A stretch of DNA of 57,732 nucleotides from Kocuria sp. p3-SID1428 (GCF_025149945.1 NZ_JALXVH010000012.1:1-57732); one strand, 5' to 3'; positions 47,902-56,808 are shown, counted from the stretch's first letter. The notes: a model not told the origin generated them from the letters alone. Numbers and translations: made by a program.

Positions 47902-49164
47902 TCATTCCTCCTGTGCTGATAAAGCGATGTCTTCAGGTGCGGGCCGCTGGAGCCCCGGCGGAGCGGCCACGGCCCGTTCGAGTGCTTCGACGAGCCCGGA
48001 CGGCGCCGTGGACTCTGCCACGACCGCCTCGAGGCCCAGGGCGACGACGGCGGTGTGCGTGGGCTGCCCGATGACCGCCAGCGCGGTCGAAAAAGCCTGC
48101 ACGAGCCCGTCTGCCAGCGCGCGGACAGCCGACGGCGCGGTGAGGATCACACCGTCGACCGTCCCGGCGGCCAGCTCCGAGCAGGCCTGCTCGACGGTGC
48201 GCACGGTGTCGTGCTGCGCCGCGGGTGCTGCGACCAGGGGATCCTCGGCCGGCCACGGAGCCATCCGGTAGGCGTCGCGGCGCCGCACCTGCCACCCCAG
48301 CTCCTGCAGCCCGCGGGTCAGCTCGGGCGAGGCCGCCGCCGACTGGGGCAGCAGCACGGTTCCGGGCCGCGGCGGGGCGGGGGTCACCTGCTCGGTCTCC
48401 GAGTGCGCGGCGGCGGGCTCCGGCTCCGAGACGAGGCTCCCCGGCTCCTGCGGGTGGGCCCAGGTCTCGAGCAGCCCGGCGGCCGAGGCGGTGCGATGGG
48501 GCTGCAGATGAACGGGCACGGCATGGCTCTCGAGCTCGGCCGCAGTGGCCGGCCCGACGGCCGCCACGCGCAGCCCGCGCTCGATGCCGGGACCCAGCAG
48601 GTCCCCGAGGCCGCACTCGTGCGTCTCGAGTGCCAGACGATGCAGGGCGCGCACCGTGTTGGCCGAGGTCGCCACGAGCCACAGGGGCTTGGCCCGGTCC
48701 GGGGCCCCATGGGAACCTGCGGCCGGTGCCGGCGAGCGGCCCTTGGTCGAAGGCAGCTGTGCTGAGGGCAGCTTCGCCGAGGAGCCCTCGGTCGAGCTGC
48801 CGAGAGGCGCTGCGAGCCTCGGCCCCTGCGCCGCCGTCTCGAGCAGCTCGAGCAGGTCCTGACGCTGCCGGCCGGTGACCGGCTCGGCCTCCTTGACGGG
48901 AACGAGCACGGGCTGGGCTCCGCGCTCGCGCAGCAGCCCCAGCAGCTCGGAGGCCCGATCCGGGGTGCGGGTCACGACCACGGTCCGGCCCCGAAGCGGG
49001 CTGTCTGCGCAGCGGGCCGGGGGCTCCTGCCCCTGCCCCCCCGGCCCTGGCTGCCCCGCCCGCGGTTCCGAGCCTGCCGCCCTGGACGCAGGGCGCTGCG
49101 CGCAGGCTCCGGCGCTCGGCGCGCTGAGCCGCGACGAGTCCCTGGACGGGAAGGCTGCGGACAC
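47902..49164 (-). CDS. hemD: Uroporphyrinogen-III synthase with extra low-complexity segments
   Basis: HemD closes and rearranges the tetrapyrrole ring to uroporphyrinogen III. The family is poorly conserved, and the call rests on SPLRGRTVVVTRTPDRASEL at the beginning of the fold, LWLVATSANTVRALHRLALE, LRVAAVGPATAAELESHAVP, TVDGVILTAPSAVRALADGL and LAVIGQPTHTAVVALGLEAV, plus its place between hemC and hemB. At 420 residues it is much longer than the usual 250-270. The excess is a disordered N-terminus of about 55 residues, a Ser/Pro/Ala insertion of about 45 residues between the two domains, and an acidic insertion before TVLLPQSAAASPEL. GTG 49164 is the likeliest start but has a poor ribosome binding site. 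Confidence 0.85.
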   Translation of the reverse strand: MSAAFPSRDSSRLSAPSAGACAQRPASRAAGSEPRAGQPGPGGQGQEPPARCADSPLRGRTVVVTRTPDRASELLGLLRERGAQPVLVPVKEAEPVTGRQRQDLLELLETAAQGPRLAAPLGSSTEGSSAKLPSAQLPSTKGRSPAPAAGSHGAPDRAKPLWLVATSANTVRALHRLALETHECGLGDLLGPGIERGLRVAAVGPATAAELESHAVPVHLQPHRTASAAGLLETWAHPQEPGSLVSEPEPAAAHSETEQVTPAPPRPGTVLLPQSAAASPELTRGLQELGWQVRRRDAYRMAPWPAEDPLVAAPAAQHDTVRTVEQACSELAAGTVDGVILTAPSAVRALADGLVQAFSTALAVIGQPTHTAVVALGLEAVVAESTAPSGLVEALERAVAAPPGLQRPAPEDIALSAQEE

Positions 49165-49169
49165 CGGTC

Positions 49170-50240
49170 TCAGGCCAGCCCCGCCAGTCGGGCCGCGCCG
49201 TCGGCGAGCAGGCCATCGCCCACACGCCGCCCGAGCTCCCGAGCGGCGGCCGTGGACAGCTCGTGCGAGGCCTCGGTGCGGCGCATGACCTCTGTCCCGT
49301 CCGGGGAGGCCACGGCGACCCGCAGGGTGAGCATGCCGTTGGCGACCGTGGCCAGCGTGCCCACCGGAGCGGCGCAGCCTGCCTCCAGCCGCGCCAGCAG
49401 CGCACGCTCGGCGGTCACTGCCCAGCGGGTCTCCAGGTGGTTGATCCGTGCCAGACCCTGCAGCAGGGCGCTGTCGAGCGCGTGCTGCCCGGGGCGGGCG
49501 CGCTGTGCGGCGGCGGCCTCCTGGGCGGAGCCGGAGGCCTGCTCGGCGAGCTCTGGGTCTTTGTCGAGCACCTCGGTGCGGATCTCGAGGGCCAGCGCCC
49601 CCTGCCCGGGAGCGGGCAGCACGACCGACGGGTCCAGCGCCTCGGTGATGTGCGCCTGCAGGCCCAGTCGGCGCAGGCCGGAGGCTGCCAGCACCACGGC
49701 GTCGAGGTCGCCGGGCCCCTCGGGATCCAGCCCGGCCACGCGCGCCAGGCGGGTGGGGACGTTGCCCCGGATGTCCACGATCTGCAGGTCCGGACGGGCC
49801 AGCAGCAGCTGAGCCGCCCGCCGGGGCGAACCGGTGCCGACCTTCGACCCCTCGGGAAGCTGCTCGAGGCGCAGGCCGTCGCGGGCGCACAGGGCATCGC
49901 GGGGATCCTCGCGCTCGGGCACCGCGCCGATGGACAGGCCCGGGGTGGGTGCCGTGGGCAGGTCCTTGAGCGAGTGCACGGCCATGTCGACGCGGTCCTC
50001 GAGCAGGGCCACGCGCAGCGCTGCCGCGAACACGCCGGTCCCGCCCAGGGTGGCCAGCGACCCGGTGAGGACATCGCCCTCGGTGCGGATGATCTCCAGC
50101 TCGTGGGCCACTCCGGCGGCCTCTGCCACCCGGTCCGCAGCCCACGTGGTCTGGGTGCGGGCCAGCGCGGAGCCGCGCGTGCCCACTCGCAGCACGGCGG
50201 CCGGCTGCCGCTGGTCCTCGGTGCGCTCTGCCTCGCTCAT
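49170..50240 (-). CDS. hemC: Hydroxymethylbilane synthase (porphobilinogen deaminase)
   Basis: HemC links four porphobilinogens into hydroxymethylbilane. The 356-residue protein starts with the family motif LRVGTRGSALARTQT and contains VDMAVHSLKDLPTAPTPGLS, SKVGTGSPRRAAQLLLARPD and the dipyrromethane-cofactor Cys in RLEAGCAAPVGTLATV. An Ala/Gln/Glu-rich insertion (about 25 residues, ELAEQASGSAQEAAAAQRAR) lies between domains 2 and 3. ATG 50240 has aagaagg upstream. ATG 50282 in the same frame would overlap the hemH stop by four bases (ATGA), so it is also possible. Confidence 0.96.
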   Translation of the reverse strand: MSEAERTEDQRQPAAVLRVGTRGSALARTQTTWAADRVAEAAGVAHELEIIRTEGDVLTGSLATLGGTGVFAAALRVALLEDRVDMAVHSLKDLPTAPTPGLSIGAVPEREDPRDALCARDGLRLEQLPEGSKVGTGSPRRAAQLLLARPDLQIVDIRGNVPTRLARVAGLDPEGPGDLDAVVLAASGLRRLGLQAHITEALDPSVVLPAPGQGALALEIRTEVLDKDPELAEQASGSAQEAAAAQRARPGQHALDSALLQGLARINHLETRWAVTAERALLARLEAGCAAPVGTLATVANGMLTLRVAVASPDGTEVMRRTEASHELSTAAARELGRRVGDGLLADGAARLAGLA

Positions 50241-50278
50241 GTCCTGGCCTTCTTGATCGTTCTCGTGGGTCCGCCCGC

Positions 50279-51598
50279 TCATGCGAGCGTCACCTGACCT
50301 GTCTCGTCGACGCCGACCGGGATCGGCTCGCCGACAGGCCGCTGCGCGATCGTGGGCCGCGGCTCGGCGCTGCCGCGCAGGATCTTGACGCAGCAGTCGG
50401 CGGGGCAGGCATCGAACCAGGTGCCGTCGCTGCACGCCGACGACCTGGGCTCGGCCGACCGTGCGGCCATGCGCTGCTCGATCAGATCCGCGAGCCCGGA
50501 CACGAACGCCGGGTGGGTTCCCGGAGTCGGCGTGCGCACGAAGCCCAGGCCGCGCTCCTGCGCAGTCTCGCGGGCCTCGGTGTCGAGATCCCAGAGCACC
50601 TCCATGTGATCTGACACGAAGCCGATCGGGACCACGATCACGGAGCCTGCGCCGTCATCCGCCGCCTGCTCGACGGCATCGTTGATGTCCGGCTCGAGCC
50701 ACGGCATGGACGGCGGACCCGAACGCGATTGGAACACCAGATCCCAGCTCAGCTGCGCCGGCAGCTCGCGGCCATCGTCCTGCAGCCGCGCCCGAGCGCG
50801 CTCCATGACCTCCCGCGAGGCGGCGAGCAGCTGATCCGCGTAGGCGGAGCCGGTCGCGAAGCGCTGCCTCATGGTCTCGGGGCCGGCAGCCAGGGCATCG
50901 GTGTCCGGCACGGAGTGGGCGGCGAACAGGATCCTGAGCGGACCGCCCTCGGTCCTCTCGATCAGGGCCTCGCATAGCCCGTCGACGAACGGCTCCAGGA
51001 ACCCGTCCATGTCGTAGAACTGGCGGATCTTGCCCACGGCCATCTGCTCGCCGAGCCCGGTCTGCTCGAGCGCGGCTCCCCAGTCCTCGCGGTACTGCCG
51101 GCAGGACGAGTATCCGGAGAACGCGGAGGTGGCCAGCACCAGCACCCGACGGCTGCCCTGGTCGTGCAGGGACTGCAGGACATCGGCGACGTAGGGCTCC
51201 CAATTGCGGTTGGCCCACGTGATGGGGGTCTCGATCCCCCGCCGACGCAGCTCCTGCTCGAGCGCGGCCAGCAGCGCGCGGTTCTGCGCGTTGATCGGCG
51301 AGACGCCGCCGTTGGCGCGGTAGTGCCCGGCCACGGCTTCCAGCCGGTCGTCGGGGATGCCGCGGCCCCGTGTGACGTTGCGCAGGAAGGGGATGACGTC
51401 TTCCTGAGCCTCCGGGCCGCCGAAGGACGAGAGCACGATGGCATCCCAGTCCTGGGGGTCCTGGGCACGAGCCCGGCTGAGCTGCGGTGCCTCGACGGGG
51501 CGCGGCGAAGCCTCCACCGCGGCCCCGCTGGGGATGCTCACCGCCGACGGCGCGAGCTCGGGCTCGTCCTGCGCATGGGCGGTTCCGGGCGCGGTCAT
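50279..51598 (-). CDS. hemH: Coproporphyrin ferrochelatase with a cysteine-cluster tail
   Basis: In the coproporphyrin-dependent route this enzyme (CpfC) inserts iron into coproporphyrin III. The 439-residue protein has IVLSSFGGPEAQEDVIPFLR, HYRANGGVSPINAQNRALLA, the metal-ligand His in ILFAAHSVPDTDAL and FVSDHMEVLWDLDTEA. Near the end it carries ACSDGTWFDACPADCCVKIL, the cysteine arrangement that binds a [2Fe-2S] cluster in actinobacterial ferrochelatases. A 50-residue disordered N-terminus and a 30-residue tail are extra. ATG 51598 overlaps the hemQ stop (ATGA), so iron insertion and the following decarboxylation enzyme are translationally coupled. Confidence 0.96.
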   Translation of the reverse strand: MTAPGTAHAQDEPELAPSAVSIPSGAAVEASPRPVEAPQLSRARAQDPQDWDAIVLSSFGGPEAQEDVIPFLRNVTRGRGIPDDRLEAVAGHYRANGGVSPINAQNRALLAALEQELRRRGIETPITWANRNWEPYVADVLQSLHDQGSRRVLVLATSAFSGYSSCRQYREDWGAALEQTGLGEQMAVGKIRQFYDMDGFLEPFVDGLCEALIERTEGGPLRILFAAHSVPDTDALAAGPETMRQRFATGSAYADQLLAASREVMERARARLQDDGRELPAQLSWDLVFQSRSGPPSMPWLEPDINDAVEQAADDGAGSVIVVPIGFVSDHMEVLWDLDTEARETAQERGLGFVRTPTPGTHPAFVSGLADLIEQRMAARSAEPRSSACSDGTWFDACPADCCVKILRGSAEPRPTIAQRPVGEPIPVGVDETGQVTLA

Positions 51599-52311
51599 CG
51601 CAGCACCTCGGCCAGGTCCGCGGTGCTCACCCGTCGACCGGTGTAGAACGGGGTCTCCTCGCGCACGTGCAGCCGGGCCTCGGTGTTGCGGAAGTGGCGC
51701 ATGACATCCACCAGGTCTACCAGCTCGGGTGCCTCCAGGGCGAGCATCCACTCGAAGTCGTTGAGACCGAAGCAGGCGATCGTGTTGGCCAGGACCTGCG
51801 GGTAGTCGCGGGCCTTCATGCCGTGGTTGCGCAGCATGCGCGAGCGGTCCTCGGGATCCATCCAGTACCAGTCGTAGGAGCGCACGAACGGGTAGACGCA
51901 GACCCATGCCTCCGGGGCGATGCCCAGGGCGTAGGACGGCGAGTGACTGGCCGTGAACTCTGCCTCGCGGTGCACACCCATGGCGGCCCAGACCTGGTGG
52001 GTGCCGGCCAGCAGCGCGGTGCGGCGAGCGCGGCGCAGGGCCAGCTGCAGGGCGGCGGGGTCGTGGCCGTGCAGCCACAGCATGATGTCGGCGTCCTCGC
52101 GCTGACCGGAGACGTCGTAGGTGCCGCGGACCACGATGCCCTCGGCCGCCAGCTGCTCGACGAGGGCGTCGAACTCCTGGACGGCGGCCTTCTCCTGCTC
52201 GTGAGTGGGCACGGTGCGGTCGTTGTCACGGGCGTAGACGGACCAGACGGCCCAGTGCTGGGTCTCCTGCTGCTGGACGTCCTGGGCCTGCTCGGTGCTC
52301 TGAGCGGACAT
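51595..52311 (-). CDS. hemQ: Coproheme decarboxylase (ChdC/HemQ)
   Basis: ChdC decarboxylates two propionates of coproheme to make heme b, using peroxide. The 238-residue protein has the chlorite-dismutase-like fold. Recognisable parts are HWAVWSVYARDNDRTVPTHE, GTYDVSGQREDADIMLWLHG, AWVCVYPFVRSYDWYWMDPE with the catalytic tyrosine of the actinobacterial enzymes, and FGLNDFEWMLALEAPELVDL. The length fits the short actinobacterial type. The ATG at 52311 follows gaggagtccctcac. Presence of this gene with hemY and hemH shows that heme is made by the coproporphyrin route and not through protoporphyrin. Confidence 0.97.
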   Translation of the reverse strand: MSAQSTEQAQDVQQQETQHWAVWSVYARDNDRTVPTHEQEKAAVQEFDALVEQLAAEGIVVRGTYDVSGQREDADIMLWLHGHDPAALQLALRRARRTALLAGTHQVWAAMGVHREAEFTASHSPSYALGIAPEAWVCVYPFVRSYDWYWMDPEDRSRMLRNHGMKARDYPQVLANTIACFGLNDFEWMLALEAPELVDLVDVMRHFRNTEARLHVREETPFYTGRRVSTADLAEVLR

Positions 52312-52398
52312 GTGAGGGACTCCTCTCGTTCGGCTCCGATCGGACGACCCGATCGGGCTGCTGTGCTGGGGTTCGCGGGGCCAGGGCCCCTGTGTGCG

Positions 52399-53895
52399 TC
52401 AGCCTGCCGGCGGCTCGGTGACCCCGTGGCCCTGGAGCACGCGGGCGATCTCCCTGCGGGTATCCGCCACCACGGCGACCAGACCGGTGCCGGAGAGCCA
52501 CGAACCGACCGCGGCGACGTCCTGCATCTGCCCCACGGCCTGACGGAAGGCCGCGACCTTCTCGGCGTGCCCGGCCGACGGGCGGGCCATGGCCTGCTCC
52601 CAGCGCACGACGTCGGCGTCGACCAGGCAGGAGTGCGGCAGCTCGACGCTCAGCAGGTGCGAGGCATCGCGCATGGCCAGGGTGAGCAGCTGATCGTCCT
52701 TGAGCTCCAGCTCCGGGGAGACCGTGCGCCCCGAGCTGTCGACCCGCCCATAGGACAGACGCAGCACGTGACGGCCCTGGGGCAGGGCCTGGCGGACCCA
52801 GCCCCATTTGGCGCTCACGTGCGTGAGGGCCTTGGCATGGACGTCCGGGACGGACTCGGAGACCAGGATCCCGGTGCCGCGGGGCGCCGCGTCCAGCTCC
52901 GGCTTGTCGACGACCAGAGTGGCCAGGGCGATCTGGGGGCCCGGCTTGGGCTGGAACTCGGAGATCTCCCGGGACTGCGCCCCGAGCAGCCGCACTGCCG
53001 TGGGCCCGTCCGAGGCCATGACCAGCAGCTCGCCGCGGGCGATCGCGGACTTGTCGCCGAACTCCGGCTGACGCTGCAGGACCATCCAGCCGGGGCGTCG
53101 CGGATCGCGGTCCACCGCCAGGACGTCATAGCCGAGCACGAGCTTGACGTCTCGCTGCTTGAGGTCTTCCACCAGAGCCTCGGCCAGGGTGTTCATGCCT
53201 CCGCGCAGACCGGCGACGTTGCCTCCCGGAGGTGCTGCCCGGCGCAGGGAGGCCGCCGCGCCGCTGAGGCTGCCGTGCTCGCGCAGGGCCTGGCGCATCC
53301 CCGGGGAGACGGTGTCCAGGTCCAGGGCGTCCGGGTGCGCCGAGTGCACGCCCATGGTGAAGGGGGCGACCATCCGCTCCAGCACCGCCGTACCCATGCG
53401 CTGGCGCACGAGCTCCCCGAGGGTCCGCGCCTGCGCGCCGACCTTGGCCGGGCGTCTGAGGTCGGCGCGCGCTCGCCACAGCCCGAAGCGCCCGAGGGTC
53501 TCGGCCAGGCCCGGCTCGGAGAGATCCCCGGGGATGCCCAGGATGCCCGTGCGCTGCGAGGGCCGAGGGCCATCGGGCAGGGCCGTCCAGGACCCCAGGG
53601 GCTCCGGGGCGATGATCCGATCCCCCAAGCCGAGCTCCCGGGCCAGATCGGCCACGGAGTCCGAGCGGGTCGCGAAGGAGTCCGCTCCGGAGTCCAGGAC
53701 CAGGTGGTCGACCAGGTGCGAGCCGACGGAGCCACCGAACTGGGGGCGGGCCTCCACCAGGGTGACCCGCAGCCCAGCTGCGGCGAGGTCCCGCGCGGCG
53801 CACAGCCCTGCGATGCCGCCGCCGACCACGAGCGCCGAGCGCAGCGGTCCTCGCACGCGCTCCTGGCCCGAGGGCCCCGACACGGTCTGCTCCAC
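52399..53895 (-). CDS. hemY: Coproporphyrinogen III oxidase, FAD type (CgoX/HemY)
   Basis: This FAD enzyme oxidises coproporphyrinogen III to coproporphyrin III in the pathway used here. The 498-residue protein opens with the dinucleotide-binding fold SALVVGGGIAGLCAARDLAA then GLRVTLVEARPQFGGSVGSH. It has ERMVAPFTMGVHSAHPDALD, GNVAGLRGGMNTLAEALVED and a C-terminal FAD segment around VAAVGSWLSGTGLVAVVADT. It has no membrane segment. GTG 53895 has aggaagg about ten bases upstream. The gap of 173 bases to hemE contains nothing else I can identify. Confidence 0.95.
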   Translation of the reverse strand: MEQTVSGPSGQERVRGPLRSALVVGGGIAGLCAARDLAAAGLRVTLVEARPQFGGSVGSHLVDHLVLDSGADSFATRSDSVADLARELGLGDRIIAPEPLGSWTALPDGPRPSQRTGILGIPGDLSEPGLAETLGRFGLWRARADLRRPAKVGAQARTLGELVRQRMGTAVLERMVAPFTMGVHSAHPDALDLDTVSPGMRQALREHGSLSGAAASLRRAAPPGGNVAGLRGGMNTLAEALVEDLKQRDVKLVLGYDVLAVDRDPRRPGWMVLQRQPEFGDKSAIARGELLVMASDGPTAVRLLGAQSREISEFQPKPGPQIALATLVVDKPELDAAPRGTGILVSESVPDVHAKALTHVSAKWGWVRQALPQGRHVLRLSYGRVDSSGRTVSPELELKDDQLLTLAMRDASHLLSVELPHSCLVDADVVRWEQAMARPSAGHAEKVAAFRQAVGQMQDVAAVGSWLSGTGLVAVVADTRREIARVLQGHGVTEPPAG

Positions 53896-54068
53896 CGCTG
53901 CACGTCCTTCCTGCGCTGGTGCGCCTGCACCCAGGCGCCTGCTGATCCGACTGCTGCTGCGGGGACCGGCCGGTCTGCGCAGCCACGAGCGCCGTCCCCA
54001 CTCATCTCCTCCAGGATGCCACCGGGCTCCGACAGCACAGTGTCTGCGCCGCCGGCGCCCGCCGGCTC

Positions 54069-55253
54069 TCAGCCGCGGCCGGGACCGTGGGCCGGCTGCT
54101 GGTCGTGGATGTAGGCGACCAGATCCGTGAGCACCTGCGGATCGGTGCTCGGCGGGACCCCGTGGCCCAGGTTGACCACATGGCCTGCTGCCTCAGTGCC
54201 TTCCGCCAGGACCTCGTCCACATGGCGGCGCAGCACCTCCTGCGGAGCCGGCAGCAGGGCGGGGTCGATGTTGCCCTGGAGGATGGTCTGGCGCCCGACC
54301 CGGCGCACGGCCTCGCTCAGGCTCAGGCGGTGATCGACGCCGACGGCCTCGGCCCCGGCCTCGCGCATGGCGACCAGCAGGTCCCCGGTGCCCGTGCCGA
54401 AGTGGATCCGCGGGATCGGCAGGTCCGCCACGGCTTCCAGCGCCGCGGCCGAGTGCGGGGCCACGTGCTCCTGGTAGTCCCGCAGCGACAGCGATCCGGC
54501 CCACGAGTCGAAGAGCTGGACGGCCGAGGCGCCGGCCTCCGCCTGCGCCCGCAGGAAGGCGCCCGACGCCCGCGCCGCCCATGCGGCCAGCGCCCGCCAG
54601 GCCCCCGGATCGGCGTGCATCATGGTGCGCGGGCGCAGATGATCCCGCGACGGCCCGCCCTCGACCATGTAGGCCGCCACCGTGAAGGGCGCACCCGCGA
54701 AGCCGATCAGCGGGGTGGCGCCGAGCTCGGCGGTCGTCAGGCGCACCGCCTCGCGGATGGGCTCGAGGGCCTCGTCGTCCACCTCGGGCAGAGCATCGAT
54801 CTGTGCGGCGGTGCGCACGGGCTGCTCGAGCACCGGTCCCTTGCCGGGGACGATGTCCACGCCCACGCCGGCCAGGCGCAGCGGGACCACGATGTCCGAG
54901 AAGAAGATCCCGGCGTCCACGCCGTGGCGGCGCACGGGCTGCAGGGTGATCTCCGCGGCGAGATCGGGGCGCAGGCAGGCCTCGAGCATGGCGGTGCCCT
55001 CGCGGGCCTGCTTGTACTCGGGCAGCGAGCGACCGGCCTGGCGCATGAACCAGACAGGGTGGGTGGCCGCCCGGCGCCCGGTCAGCTCCCGCAGCAGCGC
55101 CGAGTCGTGGGTGCCCGCGCTGCGCAGCGGGTGGCCCGGGGCGAGCCGCTCGAATCCCAGGCGGAAGCCGTCGGGTGCCGTCTCGTCCGTGAGCGGTCCG
55201 GTTGCGGAGGTCACGGCTCCGGAGGTCTGTGCTGGGTGGGTCATGCCTCCCAT
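54069..55253 (-). CDS. hemE: Uroporphyrinogen decarboxylase
   Basis: HemE removes four carboxyl groups to give coproporphyrinogen III, the branch substrate of the pathway. The 394-residue protein has the substrate loop HPVWFMRQAGRSLPEYKQAR, the aspartate segment GIFFSDIVVPLRLAGVGVDI, LIGFAGAPFTVAAYMVEGGP and GNIDPALLPAPQEVLRRHVD then NLGHGVPPSTDPQVL. It is the first gene of the minus-strand heme cluster and is divergent from hemA. ATG 55253 is preferred because gaggg lies four bases upstream. ATG 55244, three codons later, is too close to its own upstream ggagg. Confidence 0.97.
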   Translation of the reverse strand: MGGMTHPAQTSGAVTSATGPLTDETAPDGFRLGFERLAPGHPLRSAGTHDSALLRELTGRRAATHPVWFMRQAGRSLPEYKQAREGTAMLEACLRPDLAAEITLQPVRRHGVDAGIFFSDIVVPLRLAGVGVDIVPGKGPVLEQPVRTAAQIDALPEVDDEALEPIREAVRLTTAELGATPLIGFAGAPFTVAAYMVEGGPSRDHLRPRTMMHADPGAWRALAAWAARASGAFLRAQAEAGASAVQLFDSWAGSLSLRDYQEHVAPHSAAALEAVADLPIPRIHFGTGTGDLLVAMREAGAEAVGVDHRLSLSEAVRRVGRQTILQGNIDPALLPAPQEVLRRHVDEVLAEGTEAAGHVVNLGHGVPPSTDPQVLTDLVAYIHDQQPAHGPGRG

Positions 55254-55342
55254 TGTGCCCTCGCGGAGCCCGGCGACTTGGCGACAGGACGTCTGCGGCA
55301 GGAGGTGGCCAGCGCCACCGGTGCGGGGTTGCGACCGCGCGG

Positions 55343-55348
55343 TAGGAT
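55343..55348 (+). promoter_or_regulatory. -10 element of hemA
   Basis: TAGGAT ends nine bases before GTG 55358, with no usable ribosome binding site. A start at or near 55357 would give a leaderless or nearly leaderless hemA mRNA. The 104-base gap to hemE must hold both promoters. Confidence 0.45.
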
Positions 55349-55357
55349 GGCGTGATT

Positions 55358-56794
55358 GTGGTCCTGTTCTCCTTGGTGGCATCCCACCGCACCGTTGATC
55401 TGAGCACCGTCGCGCGTCTGGCTGACGGTGCTGCGAGCGCTCCCCTGGAGCTCGGCCCCGCAGCAGGACTCAGCGGCACCGTGGCGCTGTCCACGTGCAA
55501 CCGCCTGGAGATCTACGGCGAGCTCGACGACAGCGCCGATGCCCAGGGGCCGGCCTCCGCTCGCGATGCCCTGGTCCGCCTGCTGGCCGAGCGCTCCGGC
55601 GTGGCCTTCGAGGACGTCCTGGAGTCCATGGACCTGCATGTCGACGAGGACGCCGCCCATCACCTCTTCACCGTCGTCTCCGGACTCGAGTCCGCCGTCG
55701 TGGGCGAGCGCGAGATCACCGGGCAGGTGCGCCGGGCGCTGATCGAGGCCCAGCGCAGCGGCACCGCCTCCGGCGGTCTCGTGCGCCTGTTCGAGGAGGC
55801 CGCCAAGACCGCCCGGGAGGTCGGCACCAGCACGAGCCTGGGCGAGCGCGGCCGCTCGATCGTCTCCGTGGCCCTGGACCTTGCCGACGATGTCACCGAC
55901 GGCCGGTGGCCCGAGCGCCGCGCGCTGGTCTTCGGCACCGGCGCCTACGCCGGGGCCACCATGGCCGCGCTGCGCGATCGCGGCTGCGCGGACATCGAGG
56001 TCCACTCCGCCTCCGGCCGAGCCGAGGCCTTCACGGCCAACCGCGGCGGCACCCCCGTGCCCGTCGACGGCCTGCGCGAGGCCCTCGAGCGCGCCGATGT
56101 GGTGATCGGCTGCTCCGGCGGCTCCGAGCCGCTGTCGGCCGACCAGCTTCCCGCAGGCCCCCTCACCGTGGTCGATCTGGCCCTGTCGCGGGACTTCGAC
56201 CCCTCGGTCGTGGACCTGGACGGCGTGGAGCTGATCACCCTCGAGTCGGTCAAGCTCGCGGCCCCGGAGGCCACCGAGGAGTCCGTCGCCTCCGCCCGCC
56301 GGATCGTGGCCGAGGCCGCCAAGCGCTTCCGCGACCGCCGCTCCGAGCGGGACATGGACGCCGCCATCGTGGCGCTGCGCAAGCACACCATGTCCGTGCT
56401 GGACACCGAGCTGGAGAAGGTCCGCCGCCAGCACGGCTGCACCGCCGCCGCCGAGGAGGTCGAGTTCGCCATGCGCCGCATGGTGAAGTCCCTGCTCCAC
56501 GAGCCCACGGTCCGCGCCCGGCGCATGGCCAAGGAGGGCCGCGCCGAGGACTACCTCACCGGACTCGAGGCCCTGTTCGGCCTGTCGGTCGAGCTCCCCG
56601 AGAAAACCCCCGAGCCCCTCGAGGCCCCTGATCCCCCTGGTCCCGGCTCCTCCCGCGAAGACGCGGCGGAGCCCTCGGACACCCGCCCCTGCGGCCTCGG
56701 CCGCACTCATCAGCACGCCGAGCCGTCCCCCGGGCCGCGCGCACACCACGACTCGGCCGACGGCCACCGGCAGCTGCCCCGCGCCGCTGGCTGA
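55358..56794 (+). CDS. hemA: Glutamyl-tRNA reductase
   Basis: HemA reduces glutamyl-tRNA to glutamate-1-semialdehyde, the first committed step of heme synthesis by the C5 route. The 478-residue protein shows the catalytic Cys47 in VALSTCNRLEIYG, the specificity segment LFTVVSGLESAVVGEREITG, the NADPH fold ALVFGTGAYAGATMAALRDR and the dimerisation helix EVEFAMRRMVKSLLHEPTVR. The core ends near residue 425. The last 50 residues are a Pro/Ser/His-rich tail. GTG 55358 is chosen over GTG 55352 because the protein then starts VVLFSLVASH, as I expect for close relatives, and the promoter spacing fits. A TetR gene follows after 14 bases. Confidence 0.96.
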   Translation: MVLFSLVASHRTVDLSTVARLADGAASAPLELGPAAGLSGTVALSTCNRLEIYGELDDSADAQGPASARDALVRLLAERSGVAFEDVLESMDLHVDEDAAHHLFTVVSGLESAVVGEREITGQVRRALIEAQRSGTASGGLVRLFEEAAKTAREVGTSTSLGERGRSIVSVALDLADDVTDGRWPERRALVFGTGAYAGATMAALRDRGCADIEVHSASGRAEAFTANRGGTPVPVDGLREALERADVVIGCSGGSEPLSADQLPAGPLTVVDLALSRDFDPSVVDLDGVELITLESVKLAAPEATEESVASARRIVAEAAKRFRDRRSERDMDAAIVALRKHTMSVLDTELEKVRRQHGCTAAAEEVEFAMRRMVKSLLHEPTVRARRMAKEGRAEDYLTGLEALFGLSVELPEKTPEPLEAPDPPGPGSSREDAAEPSDTRPCGLGRTHQHAEPSPGPRAHHDSADGHRQLPRAAG

Positions 56795-56808
56795 GCCCCA
56801 GGAGCCCT

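Noticed and set aside
54001..54038. ATG with a strong ggaggag site in the hemE-hemY gap as a small gene
   Set aside because: The frame runs into hemY out of register and shows no protein-like composition.
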